This document shows, piece after piece, positions 16,723 through 25,737 of a stretch of DNA of 64,000 bases. The position numbers and the translations under genes are program-made. The stretch lies in assembly GCA_021324455.1 (NCBI GenBank), contig JAJPJA010000059.1, positions 37,644 through 101,643 on the forward strand. Reading direction: 5' to 3'. The notes beneath the pieces were generated by a model that searched no databases, had not been told where the DNA came from, and saw only the letters and a program-made list of their open reading frames with translations. Every line of letters begins with the position of its first letter. Positions within the stretch are counted from its first letter, which is position 1. The stretch comes from Pseudomonadota bacterium. GTDB lineage: Bacteria; Desulfobacterota; Binatia; Binatales; Binataceae.

Positions 16723-18927
16723 ATGCTGGGAATGGCGTTGCGTTGGTGGTGCGCTGCCGCCGCCGCGCCCGCGGTTGCGGTTTCCTTCGACCTCGGGATG
16801 ACGCCGCCCGACGGGTCCGCCGTGCTGCATCAGCTGCTGGCGGTGGCGGTGGTCATCGTGGTGACGCAGGCGCTGGGCTTCGTTTTCGGCCGTCTGCGTC
16901 AGCCGCTGGTTGTGGGCGAAATCATTGCCGGCTTCATTCTGGGGCCGTCCATTCTGGGCGCGCTGTCACCGTCGCTGTTCGGTTTTCTGTTTCCGGCTCC
17001 GGCGCTGTCATTCCTTAATATCGTGGCGCGGGTCGGAATCGTCCTGTATATGTTTCTGGCCGGACTGGAACTCGACCCCGCGCTGTTGCGCAATCAAAAG
17101 GCCGCCACCGCCAGTATCGCCCAGTTCGGAATTTTGGTTCCGTTCGCGGCTGGTATTCTGATCGCCGCGCCGCTTTATCCGGCGTTCTCCACCGCGCACG
17201 CCGCGCCGCTTCATTTCCGCATTTTCCTGGGACTGGCGCTGGCGGTGACCGCGTTTCCGGTCGTGGCCAGGATACTGACCGACCGCCGTCTGCATAACAC
17301 TGCGGTGGGCGCGGCGGCGTTGAGCTCCGCGGCCCAGAGCGACCTCACAATCTGGTGCCTGATCGCGCTGCTGCTCGCCCTGATTCGGGCGCGGGAAGCC
17401 GGCGCTATCGCGGCGGCCGCGATGTTCGGGAGTTTCGTGCTGGCGCTGGTGGTCGTGGTCCGTCCACTGATGGTTCGCCTGTGCGTGGTTTACGGCAATC
17501 GCGGCCGGCTGACCCAGGGCGTGATGGCCACCGTATTCGTCGCCCTGCTCGGGTGCGCATTGGGCGCGCAGATGATCGGGCTGCACGCGTTCCTGGGTGC
17601 GTTCGCGTTGGGCGCCGTGATGCCGCATGACAGCGGGATGGCGCGCGAACTGACCGACCGGCTCGAGGATTTGGTCGTGGTCCTGCTGCTGCCGGCGTTC
17701 TTTGCGATGGTCGGCCTGCGCACCGATGTGGGGCTGCTGGGCGCCGCCGGATGGCTTTTGTGCCTGGGGATTATCGCGGCGGCGTCGGCGGCCAAGTTCG
17801 GCGCCGGCGCCGCGGCCGCGCGGATGGGCGGATCGCGATGGCGCGACGCGGCGGCGATCGGCGTGCTGCTCAACACGCGCGGCTTGATCGAGCTGATCAT
17901 CCTGGATATCGGCTTGCGCCTGGACATCGTCTCGCCCGGTCTGTTCACCGTGCTGGTCCTGATGACCGTGGCGACCACGTTCGCCGCCAGTCCGATGGTC
18001 GATTGGCTGCTGCCCGCCAAAAGCGAAGAGCGGGAGCGCCAAACCGCCGCGATCAGTCCCGCGCTGGGGCCCGTGCGGCGGGCCGCGATTGTGGTCGCGA
18101 TTTCCAATCCCGAAGGCGCCGCCAACCTGCTCGACCTGGCGCTGGCGGCTAACCGGCCCGACGACCCGCCGCCGCACGTCGTGGCGCTGGCGCGGCGCCC
18201 GGCTGAAGGGGTCCGTTCGGGCCTGCGCGAACTGGAGCAGAGAGTGGCACCGCAGCCCCCGGCTTTGGCCGCCGCGCTCGACCACGTCCATGCGCGGGGC
18301 ACGGCGGTCACCTCGCAGGCGGTGTGGACCGACGATCCGGCCTACGACATCCTGCGCGCCTCCCGCGAGGCGCAGAGCGAATGGCTGCTGCTGGGCGCGC
18401 ATCATTCGGTGTTCGGTTCGGATCTGAGGGGCGGCGTCGTGCGCAGTATCGCCGATCGCGCCCAGGCGGTGCCGGTCAACGTCGCCGTGCTCACCCCGGG
18501 GCCGGCGCGCCCGATGGAGCGGGTGTTCGCGGTGGTCGATCACAGCCCGCATGGCCGGGCGGCGCTGCAATTGGGTATCCGCTTGGTCAAGCGCACCCGG
18601 CGCAGCCTGCACGTAATCCTGGTGCCGCGCGCGGACGTCAAACCCGACCTGCCGCTGCTGGAGATGGTCCGATCGATCGGACGCGCCGAAGGTCTGCGCC
18701 TGCACACCGACGTTCTGGCCGAACGCAGCGCCGCGCAACTGGCGCGTCAGGCCCCCGGTCCGGTATTGATAGTCGGAACCAATCTGTTGGATGAATTCGA
18801 TCTGCCGGCCAGCGGACTGATGAAGGGCGCGAATTCGATTATCGTGGTGCAGGGAGTCCACGCGCGCCGCTCCGATTGCAGCGCCGGACAGGATCGCGAT
18901 GCCGCCGGCGGATCGAACACCGGCTGA
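16723..18927 (+). CDS. CPA2-type cation:proton antiporter with C-terminal USP-like domain
   Basis: 734 residues. The N-terminal ~410 residues form about 12 membrane segments of the sodium/hydrogen exchanger family (PF00999): QPLVVGEIIAGFILGPS, GIVLYMFLAGLELDP, AVTAFPVVARIL and HAFLGAFALGAVMP are hallmark helices. The C-terminal ~300 residues are soluble and contain repeats like DPAYDILRASREAQSEWLLLGAHH and RVFAVVDHSPHGRAALQLGIRL, resembling universal-stress-protein folds, which may sense ATP, AMP or redox state. There is no TrkA-N domain. It would exchange K+ or Na+ for H+ at the inner membrane. No clear Shine-Dalgarno precedes the ATG; a TAGTAT box sits about 10 bases upstream. Confidence 0.88.
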   Translation: MLGMALRWWCAAAAAPAVAVSFDLGMTPPDGSAVLHQLLAVAVVIVVTQALGFVFGRLRQPLVVGEIIAGFILGPSILGALSPSLFGFLFPAPALSFLNIVARVGIVLYMFLAGLELDPALLRNQKAATASIAQFGILVPFAAGILIAAPLYPAFSTAHAAPLHFRIFLGLALAVTAFPVVARILTDRRLHNTAVGAAALSSAAQSDLTIWCLIALLLALIRAREAGAIAAAAMFGSFVLALVVVVRPLMVRLCVVYGNRGRLTQGVMATVFVALLGCALGAQMIGLHAFLGAFALGAVMPHDSGMARELTDRLEDLVVVLLLPAFFAMVGLRTDVGLLGAAGWLLCLGIIAAASAAKFGAGAAAARMGGSRWRDAAAIGVLLNTRGLIELIILDIGLRLDIVSPGLFTVLVLMTVATTFAASPMVDWLLPAKSEERERQTAAISPALGPVRRAAIVVAISNPEGAANLLDLALAANRPDDPPPHVVALARRPAEGVRSGLRELEQRVAPQPPALAAALDHVHARGTAVTSQAVWTDDPAYDILRASREAQSEWLLLGAHHSVFGSDLRGGVVRSIADRAQAVPVNVAVLTPGPARPMERVFAVVDHSPHGRAALQLGIRLVKRTRRSLHVILVPRADVKPDLPLLEMVRSIGRAEGLRLHTDVLAERSAAQLARQAPGPVLIVGTNLLDEFDLPASGLMKGANSIIVVQGVHARRSDCSAGQDRDAAGGSNTG

Positions 18928-18967
18928 CGGTGCGGGCCTCCCCGACCGCCTTTAAAGGAGCGATTCG

Positions 18968-19771
18968 ATGAAGGTCAGAAAGCCCTCCTATGATTACACC
19001 GCTTCGCTCCCGCGATGGTGCAGGCGCTATCCGGAGTACTCGCAGGTGGTGAATGTCGCGTCATTGAGCCTGCCTTACCTGGAGCCGTATTTGAACTCCG
19101 TGATGCGCCGCGCGCAGGCCAGGCTCGGCCCGCGCCATCCGCTCAATCACGACATCGGCCTGTTCTGCAGGCAGGAGGCGGCCCACTATCTGCAGCATGA
19201 CGCCTACAACGAGGCGATACGCAAGGCCGGCTACGCGCGCCTGCCCGAATTCGAGCAGCGCTTGCGCGATCACTTCGACCGCCTGCTCAATGAGCGCTCG
19301 CTGAAGTTCAACTGCGCCTACTCATTGGGCTTCGAGAGCATCGGACCGATCTATGCCGAATGGTGGTTCGAGCGGACCGGCGACGTGATGGCGGAGGCCG
19401 ACCCGTCCGTGGTCAGCCTGTGGAAATGGCATCTGGCCGAGGAATTCGAGCATCGCACGGTCGCCTACGACGTGTACCGCGCCCTGTTCGGCGGCTACGT
19501 GGAGCGCGTGCGCGGTCTGCTTACCTTCCTGCGCGACCTGCGCGCGCTTAACGGCAGCGCGGTGAAGTACCTGCTCACTGAGGACGCCAAACAGATGAAT
19601 GACGAGGAGCGCGCGCGGTCGCGGCGCCGATTTGCCGAGATTCGCCAGCGCGAATCGGCCTTCGTGCGCTCCCGGCTGATCAGGGTGCTGTCGCCGCTGT
19701 ACTCGCCGCATAAGCTGCGCGAACCGCGCGGTGTGTCGCAACTCCTGCAATCGATAGAAGCCGCCGCCTGA
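18968..19771 (+). CDS. Predicted metal-dependent hydrolase (PF10118 family)
   Basis: 267 residues with an AAAGGAG ribosome site seven bases before the ATG. The pattern SLPYLEPYLNSVM, FCRQEAAHYLQHDAYN and WHLAEEFEHRTVAYDVY matches the PF10118 family; the EAAH and EEFEH motifs look like the two halves of a di-metal site in a helical bundle, similar to ferritin-like oxygenases. The biochemical reaction of the family is poorly defined. It lies 51 bases before an enoyl-CoA hydratase on the same strand, suggesting a role in CoA-ester or lipid metabolism. No membrane segment or signal peptide. Confidence 0.8.
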   Translation: MKVRKPSYDYTASLPRWCRRYPEYSQVVNVASLSLPYLEPYLNSVMRRAQARLGPRHPLNHDIGLFCRQEAAHYLQHDAYNEAIRKAGYARLPEFEQRLRDHFDRLLNERSLKFNCAYSLGFESIGPIYAEWWFERTGDVMAEADPSVVSLWKWHLAEEFEHRTVAYDVYRALFGGYVERVRGLLTFLRDLRALNGSAVKYLLTEDAKQMNDEERARSRRRFAEIRQRESAFVRSRLIRVLSPLYSPHKLREPRGVSQLLQSIEAAA

Positions 19772-19822
19772 GCGCCCGGGCTCGCAATCGACTCGATTGG
19801 CCCGATCGGATACTGACCAGGC

Positions 19823-20620
19823 ATGGAGTACCGCGACATCCTCTACGAGGCGTCCGACGGCACGGCGCTGATCACGCTCAATCGGCCTCATCGCCTCAAC
19901 GCCTTTACCCTGGAAACCACCGAGGAGATTTTCGACGCGCTGCATCGCGCGGAGAGCGACGACCGCGTCAGGGCGATTATCGTCACCGGTGCGGGACGCG
20001 CATTTTCCGCCGGCGCCGACGTCGCCATCCTGGCGCAGGTAGGCACCCGGGCTCAGGCGGACGGCGAGGTAATCGGCAATATCCGCCGCAAGGGACATTC
20101 GTTCAGCGAGATGATGGCGCTGCGCAAGCCGGTGATCGCCGCAATCAACGGCCCCTGCGCCGGGATGGCGTTTAACCTGGCCATCTACGCCGACATCCGC
20201 GTCGCCGCCCAGAGCGCCCGGATCGGATTGGCCTTCGTGCGCCGCGGCCTTACGCCGGAAGACGGCGTCAACTGGATCCTGCCGCGCATCGTGGGAATCG
20301 GGATGGCGATCGACCTGCAGATTACGGGACGCCTGATTGATGCGCGCCAGGCGATGGCGATAGGTCTGGTCAATCACCTGGTGCCCGACGGACAGGCGCT
20401 GGCCAAAGCGCGCGAGATTGCCCTCGACATCGCCCGCAACTGCGCCCCCTACGCGGTCGCCGAAGGCAAGCGTCTGGCGTACGAAGCTCTGAGCTGCGAC
20501 CTGCAGACCGCTATCGATCGCTGCGGCGAGCTGACCGACCAGATGCATCGGCGCGAGGACTTCAAGGAAGGCGTGATATCGTTCGCCGAACGCCGCCCCC
20601 CGCGCTTCACCGGGCGCTGA
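19823..20620 (+). CDS. Enoyl-CoA hydratase/isomerase family protein
   Basis: 265 residues of the crotonase fold. The first oxyanion-hole segment is GAGRAFSAGADV, the second is GPCAGMAFNLAIYADIRVAA. The catalytic-glutamate region reads RRGLTPEDGVNWILPRIVG, so a glutamate is present in the usual position for hydratase or isomerase chemistry. It probably hydrates or isomerises a CoA ester in the catabolic region, together with the thiolase-like protein and the hydrolase just upstream. It converges with a secreted protein gene. Substrate length or ring structure is unknown. Confidence 0.92.
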   Translation: MEYRDILYEASDGTALITLNRPHRLNAFTLETTEEIFDALHRAESDDRVRAIIVTGAGRAFSAGADVAILAQVGTRAQADGEVIGNIRRKGHSFSEMMALRKPVIAAINGPCAGMAFNLAIYADIRVAAQSARIGLAFVRRGLTPEDGVNWILPRIVGIGMAIDLQITGRLIDARQAMAIGLVNHLVPDGQALAKAREIALDIARNCAPYAVAEGKRLAYEALSCDLQTAIDRCGELTDQMHRREDFKEGVISFAERRPPRFTGR

Positions 20621-20625
20621 AGGTT

Positions 20626-20641
20626 GATCCGCTTTCGGATC
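20626..20641. terminator. Small hairpin between convergent genes
   Basis: GATCCG-cttt-CGGATC is a perfect 6-bp stem just after the hydratase stop and overlapping the stop of the opposite gene. There is no T-run on either side, so termination is only a possibility. Confidence 0.3.
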
Positions 20642-22218
20642 TAATGGCGGGGCGGGATGCTCAGCACAAACGGGCGTGAGCGGCGGTAGTCGGAGTCGAA
20701 GGCGGCGAAGAATTCCGCGGTGAGGCGGCGTTGCTCGGCCCGGACTTGCGCGCCGTAGCCGGGAGCGAAGGCGGCCGCGGTGCGCGCGATGATTGCCAGC
20801 GCGGCGGCGTTGCGCAGCTCGGCGCCGATCGATCCGGACAGCATCGTGCCGCCCTGCGGGCCGGGGCCGGCGGAATATGAAAGCGTCAGGCCGCGGCCGT
20901 TGTTGCCTTTTGCGATTGCCTCCAGAAAATCGCCGGCAATCAGCATCGTCAGCGGATGGATTATGGGCGGCGCGATCAGTTCGGGCGCGCCGGTCATGTG
21001 GCTGTCCAAACCAATCCGTCCGCCGCCATTGGTATAGGCCGTCGCGAAGCGAATCCCGCTCATCCCCAACCGCATCCCGAAGCGCCGTATTGTGAGCGTC
21101 GTTTGCGTGTGGAAGCTCCCGCTGCGGATCTGTTCGAGCGGTATCGGCGCACCCGCCGGGCGCATCGCGGAGTCCATCGGGGCAAGCATTCCGTTACAAA
21201 GGCCGAAGGTGACCGTGATGCGGCCGCGGTTCAGGCCGTTGATAAGCCATGCGCGGCCGGCGTCGTCGCGAACCACGGTTTGCGCCTCGACCCGCCCGGC
21301 CATCTCACGCCAGAAACGCAGCAGATGCGGATAGGGCGCCAGCGCGGACTGCTTCACGGCGGCGTCGATGTTGAACAGTACCCAGGGTCCCGCGCCGCCG
21401 CGAAATTCGTCCAGCACGTTATGAAGGTCAAGGTAATGCTCAAGCAGCGCCGTGGTGGCGGGCAGGTCGCGGCTCAAGCGGGCCAGCGCGGCGGCGTCAT
21501 GCGCGTTGAAGCGGCCCGCAGCGGCGTCCCATGGCGGCGCCAGCGTGCCGTATATTTCTCGTTGAAAGCCGAGCGCCGTGCGCAGCGCCGCAGCCGGGGT
21601 CATTCGGGATGAAAGGTAAAGAGAAGCTTTAAGTTCGGCGATGACGGCGGAGGGCGCCGAAACGCCCGGAATCGGGCTCAGGTGCAGGATCCCAACAAAA
21701 CGGCCCGGTTCCTGCGGCATTTGGGCGCTATCGCCCAGCCCGAATAGATATACGCCGCCGTCGGGACGGCCCTCCACCTCAACGTAGCGGCCCGACGAAT
21801 CGGATTGCCACGGTATGTCGGTGCTGCCATACAGCGAGGGCATTTCTATGGGGACGACCTCGGGCGGCGGCAGCCTGTCGATCAGGCTCTGGAATTGGGC
21901 CGAAAGCGCGGGATGGATCAGGATCCTGCGATCCAGTTCATGGATCTGCTCGAACGTCTCCAGCGCCATCCGATGCTGTCCGGCGGGCGCCAGGCTCAGC
22001 AGCGGCATCAGCAGATTCTGGCTGGCCGGGGCGAAGCCGACGACGGCGTCGCCCGGTGCGTTTTGCGCCCATCCGGCGTATGCGGTAAGCGCGCATACGA
22101 TCAGAATGGCCGCCAGCCGGAGGGCGCGCCGCCCACCGATTGTCTGGGGTCGATGCGGCTGGTAGCTTGTAAAGTTGCGATTAAGGCTTAACTTAGGACT
22201 ATGAAACCAGGAATCCAT
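20641..22218 (-). CDS. Secreted protein of unknown function
   Basis: 525 residues from the ATG at 22218. The start region is unusual because it overlaps the first 18 bases of rpmE on the other strand; no alternative ATG, GTG or TTG lies close before the signal peptide. Residues ~33-50 ([19 protein letters not shown]) look like a secretion signal with cleavage near AWAQ-like sequence. The rest is soluble, without cysteine clusters or recognised catalytic motifs; blocks such as [22 protein letters not shown] and [14 protein letters not shown] were not matched to a family. The frame stays open far upstream across prfA, but that part is antisense. Probably periplasmic or exported; no function proposed. 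Confidence 0.7.
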   Translation of the reverse strand: MDSWFHSPKLSLNRNFTSYQPHRPQTIGGRRALRLAAILIVCALTAYAGWAQNAPGDAVVGFAPASQNLLMPLLSLAPAGQHRMALETFEQIHELDRRILIHPALSAQFQSLIDRLPPPEVVPIEMPSLYGSTDIPWQSDSSGRYVEVEGRPDGGVYLFGLGDSAQMPQEPGRFVGILHLSPIPGVSAPSAVIAELKASLYLSSRMTPAAALRTALGFQREIYGTLAPPWDAAAGRFNAHDAAALARLSRDLPATTALLEHYLDLHNVLDEFRGGAGPWVLFNIDAAVKQSALAPYPHLLRFWREMAGRVEAQTVVRDDAGRAWLINGLNRGRITVTFGLCNGMLAPMDSAMRPAGAPIPLEQIRSGSFHTQTTLTIRRFGMRLGMSGIRFATAYTNGGGRIGLDSHMTGAPELIAPPIIHPLTMLIAGDFLEAIAKGNNGRGLTLSYSAGPGPQGGTMLSGSIGAELRNAAALAIIARTAAAFAPGYGAQVRAEQRRLTAEFFAAFDSDYRRSRPFVLSIPPRH

Positions 22219-22401
22219 CCTCAGTATCGGCGTTGCGTGGTGACCTGCGCCTGCGGCAATACGTTCGAGACCCGCTCCACGCTGGGCGCGCTGCATGTTG
22301 AAGTCTGCTCCAAGTGCCATCCTTTTTATACCGGGCAACAGCGCCTGGTTGATACCGCTGGACGGGTGGAGCGCTTCAAGCGCAAGTACGGCCTGCAGTA
22401 G
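22201..22401 (+). CDS. rpmE: 50S ribosomal protein L31
   Basis: 66 residues with the L31 start MKPGIHPQY. The zinc-binding form is kept: a CAC motif (C17, C19) and CSKC (C37, C40), followed by [20 protein letters not shown], the standard L31 C-terminal half. It binds the central protuberance of the large ribosomal subunit. Only a short AGGA precedes the ATG. It starts the rpmE-prfA-prmC-murA-his run, though a hairpin separates it from prfA. Zinc-type L31 is often partnered with a zinc-free paralogue, not seen here. Confidence 0.96.
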   Translation: MKPGIHPQYRRCVVTCACGNTFETRSTLGALHVEVCSKCHPFYTGQQRLVDTAGRVERFKRKYGLQ

Positions 22402-22448
22402 CAAGCGGTTGGCGCAAGGCGCGGACCGCGCCTGGAAGGAAACCACGA

Positions 22449-22482
22449 GCGGCGGCCCATTGTGGCCGCCGCCGTCACTTTT
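22449..22482 (+). terminator. Strong hairpin between rpmE and prfA
   Basis: Arms GCGGCGGCC (22449-22457) and GGCCGCCGC (22464-22472) pair perfectly over 9 bp with a six-base loop. Four Ts follow at 22479-22482 after six other bases. This is a likely attenuator or partial terminator that would keep rpmE expression above prfA. It also argues that prfA translation starts downstream of it. Confidence 0.55.
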
Positions 22483-22512
22483 AACGCACGCAGTGTGTCC
22501 CCAATCGCCGCG

Positions 22513-23574
22513 ATGCTCGACAAGGTCAAGGGAATAGAGGAACGCTACGCCGATTTGGAGCGCCAGCTCAGCGATCCGGCCGCGATGGCGAACAGCCGCG
22601 AGTACGCCCGCCTGGCCAAGGAACGCTCTCAGCTCCAGGAAGTGGTGGAGTGTATCCGTGAGTACCGGCGCGCGGCGGACGAAGTCGCCGACTACAGGGC
22701 GGCGCTGGAATCCAACGATGCCGACCTGCGGGAGCTGGCCAAGGAGGAATTGCCGCGGCTGCGCGAGCGCCTGGCCAACGCCGAAACCCGTCTCAAGCTG
22801 CTGATGACGCCGCGCGACCCCAACGACGAAAAGGATGTAATCCTTGAGATTCGCGCCGGCACCGGCGGCGAGGAAGCGTCGCTGTTTGCCGCCGACCTGT
22901 TCCGCATGTACACGCGCTATGCCGAGGAACGCGGCTGGAAAATCGAGGTGCTGAGCATGAGCAGCACCGGACTGGGCGGAATCAAGGAAGTGATCGCCTC
23001 GGTCAGCGGACGCGGCGCCTGGAGCCGGTTCAAGTTCGAAGGCGGGGTGCATCGCGTGCAGCGCGTCCCCGCCACGGAAGCCTCCGGACGCATCCATACC
23101 TCGGCCGTGACCGTCGCCGTGCTGCCCGAAGCCGACGAAGTCGAAATCAACATCAACGAGGAAAAGGACCTGCGCATCGACGTGATGCGGGCGTCGGGTC
23201 CCGGCGGTCAGAGCGTCAACACCACCGACTCCGCCGTGCGCATCACGCATCTGCCCAGTGGGATGGTGATCATCTGCCGCGACGAAAAATCGCAGCACAA
23301 GAACAAGGCGCGTGCGCTCAAGATTTTGCGCGCGCGCCTGCTGGAAAAGGCGCGCGAGGAGCAGGAGGCCAAAATCGCCGAAAGCCGCCGCTCGATGGTC
23401 GGCAGCGGCGACCGCTCCGAGCGCATCCGCACTTACAATTTCCCGCAGTCGCGCGTCACCGACCATCGCATCAACCTGACGCTGCATCAGCTCGAACGCG
23501 TGCTCGACGGCGGGCTGGACCCGCTGATCGACGCGCTCGCCACCCAGGAACAGGCGCAGGCGCTGAGCGCCTGA
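22513..23574 (+). CDS. prfA: Peptide chain release factor 1
   Basis: 353 residues from the ATG at 22513, matching the usual RF1 start ([16 protein letters not shown]); a GTG at 22462 would add 17 residues but lies in the hairpin. The catalytic GGQ motif is in [17 protein letters not shown], and the RF1 stop-codon-recognition region is [17 protein letters not shown], with PAT instead of the RF2 SPF. It releases peptides at UAA and UAG codons. prmC, encoding the enzyme that methylates the GGQ glutamine, follows after five bases, the classic pairing. Confidence 0.97.
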   Translation: MLDKVKGIEERYADLERQLSDPAAMANSREYARLAKERSQLQEVVECIREYRRAADEVADYRAALESNDADLRELAKEELPRLRERLANAETRLKLLMTPRDPNDEKDVILEIRAGTGGEEASLFAADLFRMYTRYAEERGWKIEVLSMSSTGLGGIKEVIASVSGRGAWSRFKFEGGVHRVQRVPATEASGRIHTSAVTVAVLPEADEVEININEEKDLRIDVMRASGPGGQSVNTTDSAVRITHLPSGMVIICRDEKSQHKNKARALKILRARLLEKAREEQEAKIAESRRSMVGSGDRSERIRTYNFPQSRVTDHRINLTLHQLERVLDGGLDPLIDALATQEQAQALSA

Positions 23575-23579
23575 CGCGC

Positions 23580-24455
23580 ATGGACGCCGGCCCTTCGCGC
23601 CCCCGCGAGCGGATCAAAGCACTCCTGGCCCAGGGTCTGGAAAGTCTGCGCCAGGCGCATATCGAGAGCCCCGAACTCGACGCCGAGCTGCTGCTGGCGC
23701 AGGCCGCGGGCGTGGCTCGAAGCCGGCTTCTGACCGGGTCATTCAGTCTTAACGATCACATCGTCGATCGCTTCGGAAGCTACATCGCCAGGCGCGCCGC
23801 GCGCGAGCCTGTGGCTTACATTATCGGACACCGGGAATTTTACGGCCTCGATTTTGAGGTCAGCCCGGCAGTGCTTATTCCGCGGCCGGAAACTGAAGTG
23901 CTGGTTGAAGCGGCGTTAAGCCTTGTGAGCGGCGGGGCAAAGGCTCTGGTGCTGGATCTCGGCACCGGCTCGGGCGCGATTGCCGTGGCGATGGCGGTCA
24001 ACGCCGGTGCGCGCGTGATCGCCACGGATATTTCGGCCGCGGCGCTCATGCTCGCGCGCCGCAACGCCGGTCGTCACGGATGCCGGAATCGGGTCGATTC
24101 AGTCTGCGGCGACGGCTTTGCGCCGCTTTCCTGTTCGCACGTCAAATTCGATTTGATACTCTCCAATCCACCTTACGTTCGCGACCATGATATTGCGCGG
24201 CTGGAGCCTGAAGTCGCGCAATACGAGCCGCGAGCGGCGTTGCGGGGAGGCACGGACGGATTGGACTTCTATCGGCGCATAGCGGCGGAGGCCGCTCCTT
24301 ATCTCAAGCCCGGCGGCGGCGTGATGCTCGAAGTCGGAGCGGGACAGGCGGAGGAGGTCGCGCGCATCTTCGCGGCCGCCCGATGGCGTGTGGTACAAAC
24401 GCTGCCCGACCTCGGCGGACATCAACGCGTGGTTCACCTCCGCCGCGAGTTCTAG
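23580..24455 (+). CDS. prmC: Release factor glutamine methyltransferase
   Basis: 291 residues. The SAM-binding motif is VLDLGTGSGAIAVAMA and the amide-methyltransferase motif is LSNPPYV, which contacts the glutamine of the GGQ loop. An N-terminal helical domain covers residues 1-75, and FEVSPAVLIPRPETEVLVE is the conserved linker. It N5-methylates the GGQ glutamine of RF1 and RF2 in the cytoplasm. It sits directly after prfA and 13 bases before murA. Identity is secure from motif and context. Confidence 0.96.
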   Translation: MDAGPSRPRERIKALLAQGLESLRQAHIESPELDAELLLAQAAGVARSRLLTGSFSLNDHIVDRFGSYIARRAAREPVAYIIGHREFYGLDFEVSPAVLIPRPETEVLVEAALSLVSGGAKALVLDLGTGSGAIAVAMAVNAGARVIATDISAAALMLARRNAGRHGCRNRVDSVCGDGFAPLSCSHVKFDLILSNPPYVRDHDIARLEPEVAQYEPRAALRGGTDGLDFYRRIAAEAAPYLKPGGGVMLEVGAGQAEEVARIFAAARWRVVQTLPDLGGHQRVVHLRREF

Positions 24456-24468
24456 CGCGCGTCCCGCC

Positions 24469-25737
24469 ATGGACAAAATCGTAATTCAGGGTGGAGCGCG
24501 GCTGTCGGGCGAAGTCGCCGTCAGCGGCAGCAAGAACGCGGCGCTGCCGATCATGATGGCGTCGGTGCTGACGCCGGAGCCGGTCATTATCCGCAACCTG
24601 CCGCGCCTGCGCGATATCACCACCGCGCTCACGCTGCTCAATCATCTCGGCGTCGAGCATCGATGGATCGATGACCACGCGCTGGAGCTGTGCGCCGCCC
24701 GCATCAAGTCGCATGAGGCGCCCTACGATCTGGTCAAGACCATGCGCGCGTCGTTCTTTGTGCTGGGGCCGCTGCTCGCCCGCACCGGACGCGCCCGCGT
24801 ATCGACTCCCGGCGGATGCGCCATCGGGGCGCGGCCGGTCAATCTGCATATCCGCGGTATCCGCTCGCTGGGCGCGCGGATTCAACTGCGCCACGGCTAC
24901 GTCGAGGCGCATGCCGAACGGCTGGTTGGCACCCGCATATGGATGGACAATCCGTCGGTCGGGGCGACCGAAAACGTAATCATGGCGGCCGCGCTGGCGC
25001 GTGGACGCACCGCGCTGGAAAACGCCGCGCGCGAGCCCGAAGTGCAGGACCTGGCGCGGATGCTCAACGCGATGGGCGCCCGCATCAGCGGCGCGGGCAA
25101 TCACGTGATCGAGATCGAGGGCGTCGAGCGGCTGCATGGCGCCGACCACACGGTTATCAACGACCGTATCGAAGCCGGCACCCTGATGGTGGCGGCGGCA
25201 ATCACCGGCGGCGACGTGGTGATTCGCGGCGCCTGCGCCGGCGAACTCGAAGCGACCATCGCCAAGCTGCGCGAAAGCGGGGTCGAGGTCGCCTCCGCGG
25301 CCGGCGGGCTGCGGGTGAGGCGCCACAACATCATCCGGCCGATCGAACTGCGGACCTTGCCGTATCCGGGGTTCCCCACCGACCTGCAGGCGCAGATGAT
25401 GGCGCTGCTGGCCAACGCCGAAGGCACCTCGGTGATTACCGAGACGATTTTCGAAAACCGCTTCATGCATGCGCTGGAACTGCTGCGGATGGGCGCCGAT
25501 ATCGCGATGAAAGGACCCACCGCCGTGGTGCGCGGTGTGCCGCGGCTCAGCGGCGCCCCGGTTATGGCGACCGACCTGCGCGCCAGCAGCAGCCTGGTGC
25601 TGGCCGGTCTGGCGGCGGAAAATACCACCGAGGTCCAGCGCGTCTATCATCTTGACCGCGGCTACGAGGCGCTTGACAGTAAGCTCAGGGCGCTTGGCGC
25701 GCGTATCGAACGTGTGCCCGACCGGGGAGCATCATGA
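24469..25737 (+). CDS. murA: UDP-N-acetylglucosamine 1-carboxyvinyltransferase
   Basis: 422 residues from the ATG at 24469 (MDKIVIQGGARLSGEV), the standard MurA start; the frame opens further upstream inside prmC. SGSKNAALP is the substrate-loop lysine/asparagine motif and Cys117 in STPGGCAIGARP is the active-site cysteine, so fosfomycin sensitivity is expected for this loop. It transfers enolpyruvate from PEP to UDP-GlcNAc, the first committed step of peptidoglycan synthesis. The stop overlaps the hisD start (ATGA), so the two are translationally coupled. Confidence 0.97.
   Translation: MDKIVIQGGARLSGEVAVSGSKNAALPIMMASVLTPEPVIIRNLPRLRDITTALTLLNHLGVEHRWIDDHALELCAARIKSHEAPYDLVKTMRASFFVLGPLLARTGRARVSTPGGCAIGARPVNLHIRGIRSLGARIQLRHGYVEAHAERLVGTRIWMDNPSVGATENVIMAAALARGRTALENAAREPEVQDLARMLNAMGARISGAGNHVIEIEGVERLHGADHTVINDRIEAGTLMVAAAITGGDVVIRGACAGELEATIAKLRESGVEVASAAGGLRVRRHNIIRPIELRTLPYPGFPTDLQAQMMALLANAEGTSVITETIFENRFMHALELLRMGADIAMKGPTAVVRGVPRLSGAPVMATDLRASSSLVLAGLAAENTTEVQRVYHLDRGYEALDSKLRALGARIERVPDRGAS

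Noticed and set aside
22219..23487. Upstream extension of the minus-strand secreted-protein frame across prfA
   Set aside because: This part is the exact antisense of rpmE and prfA; the true start lies at 22218.
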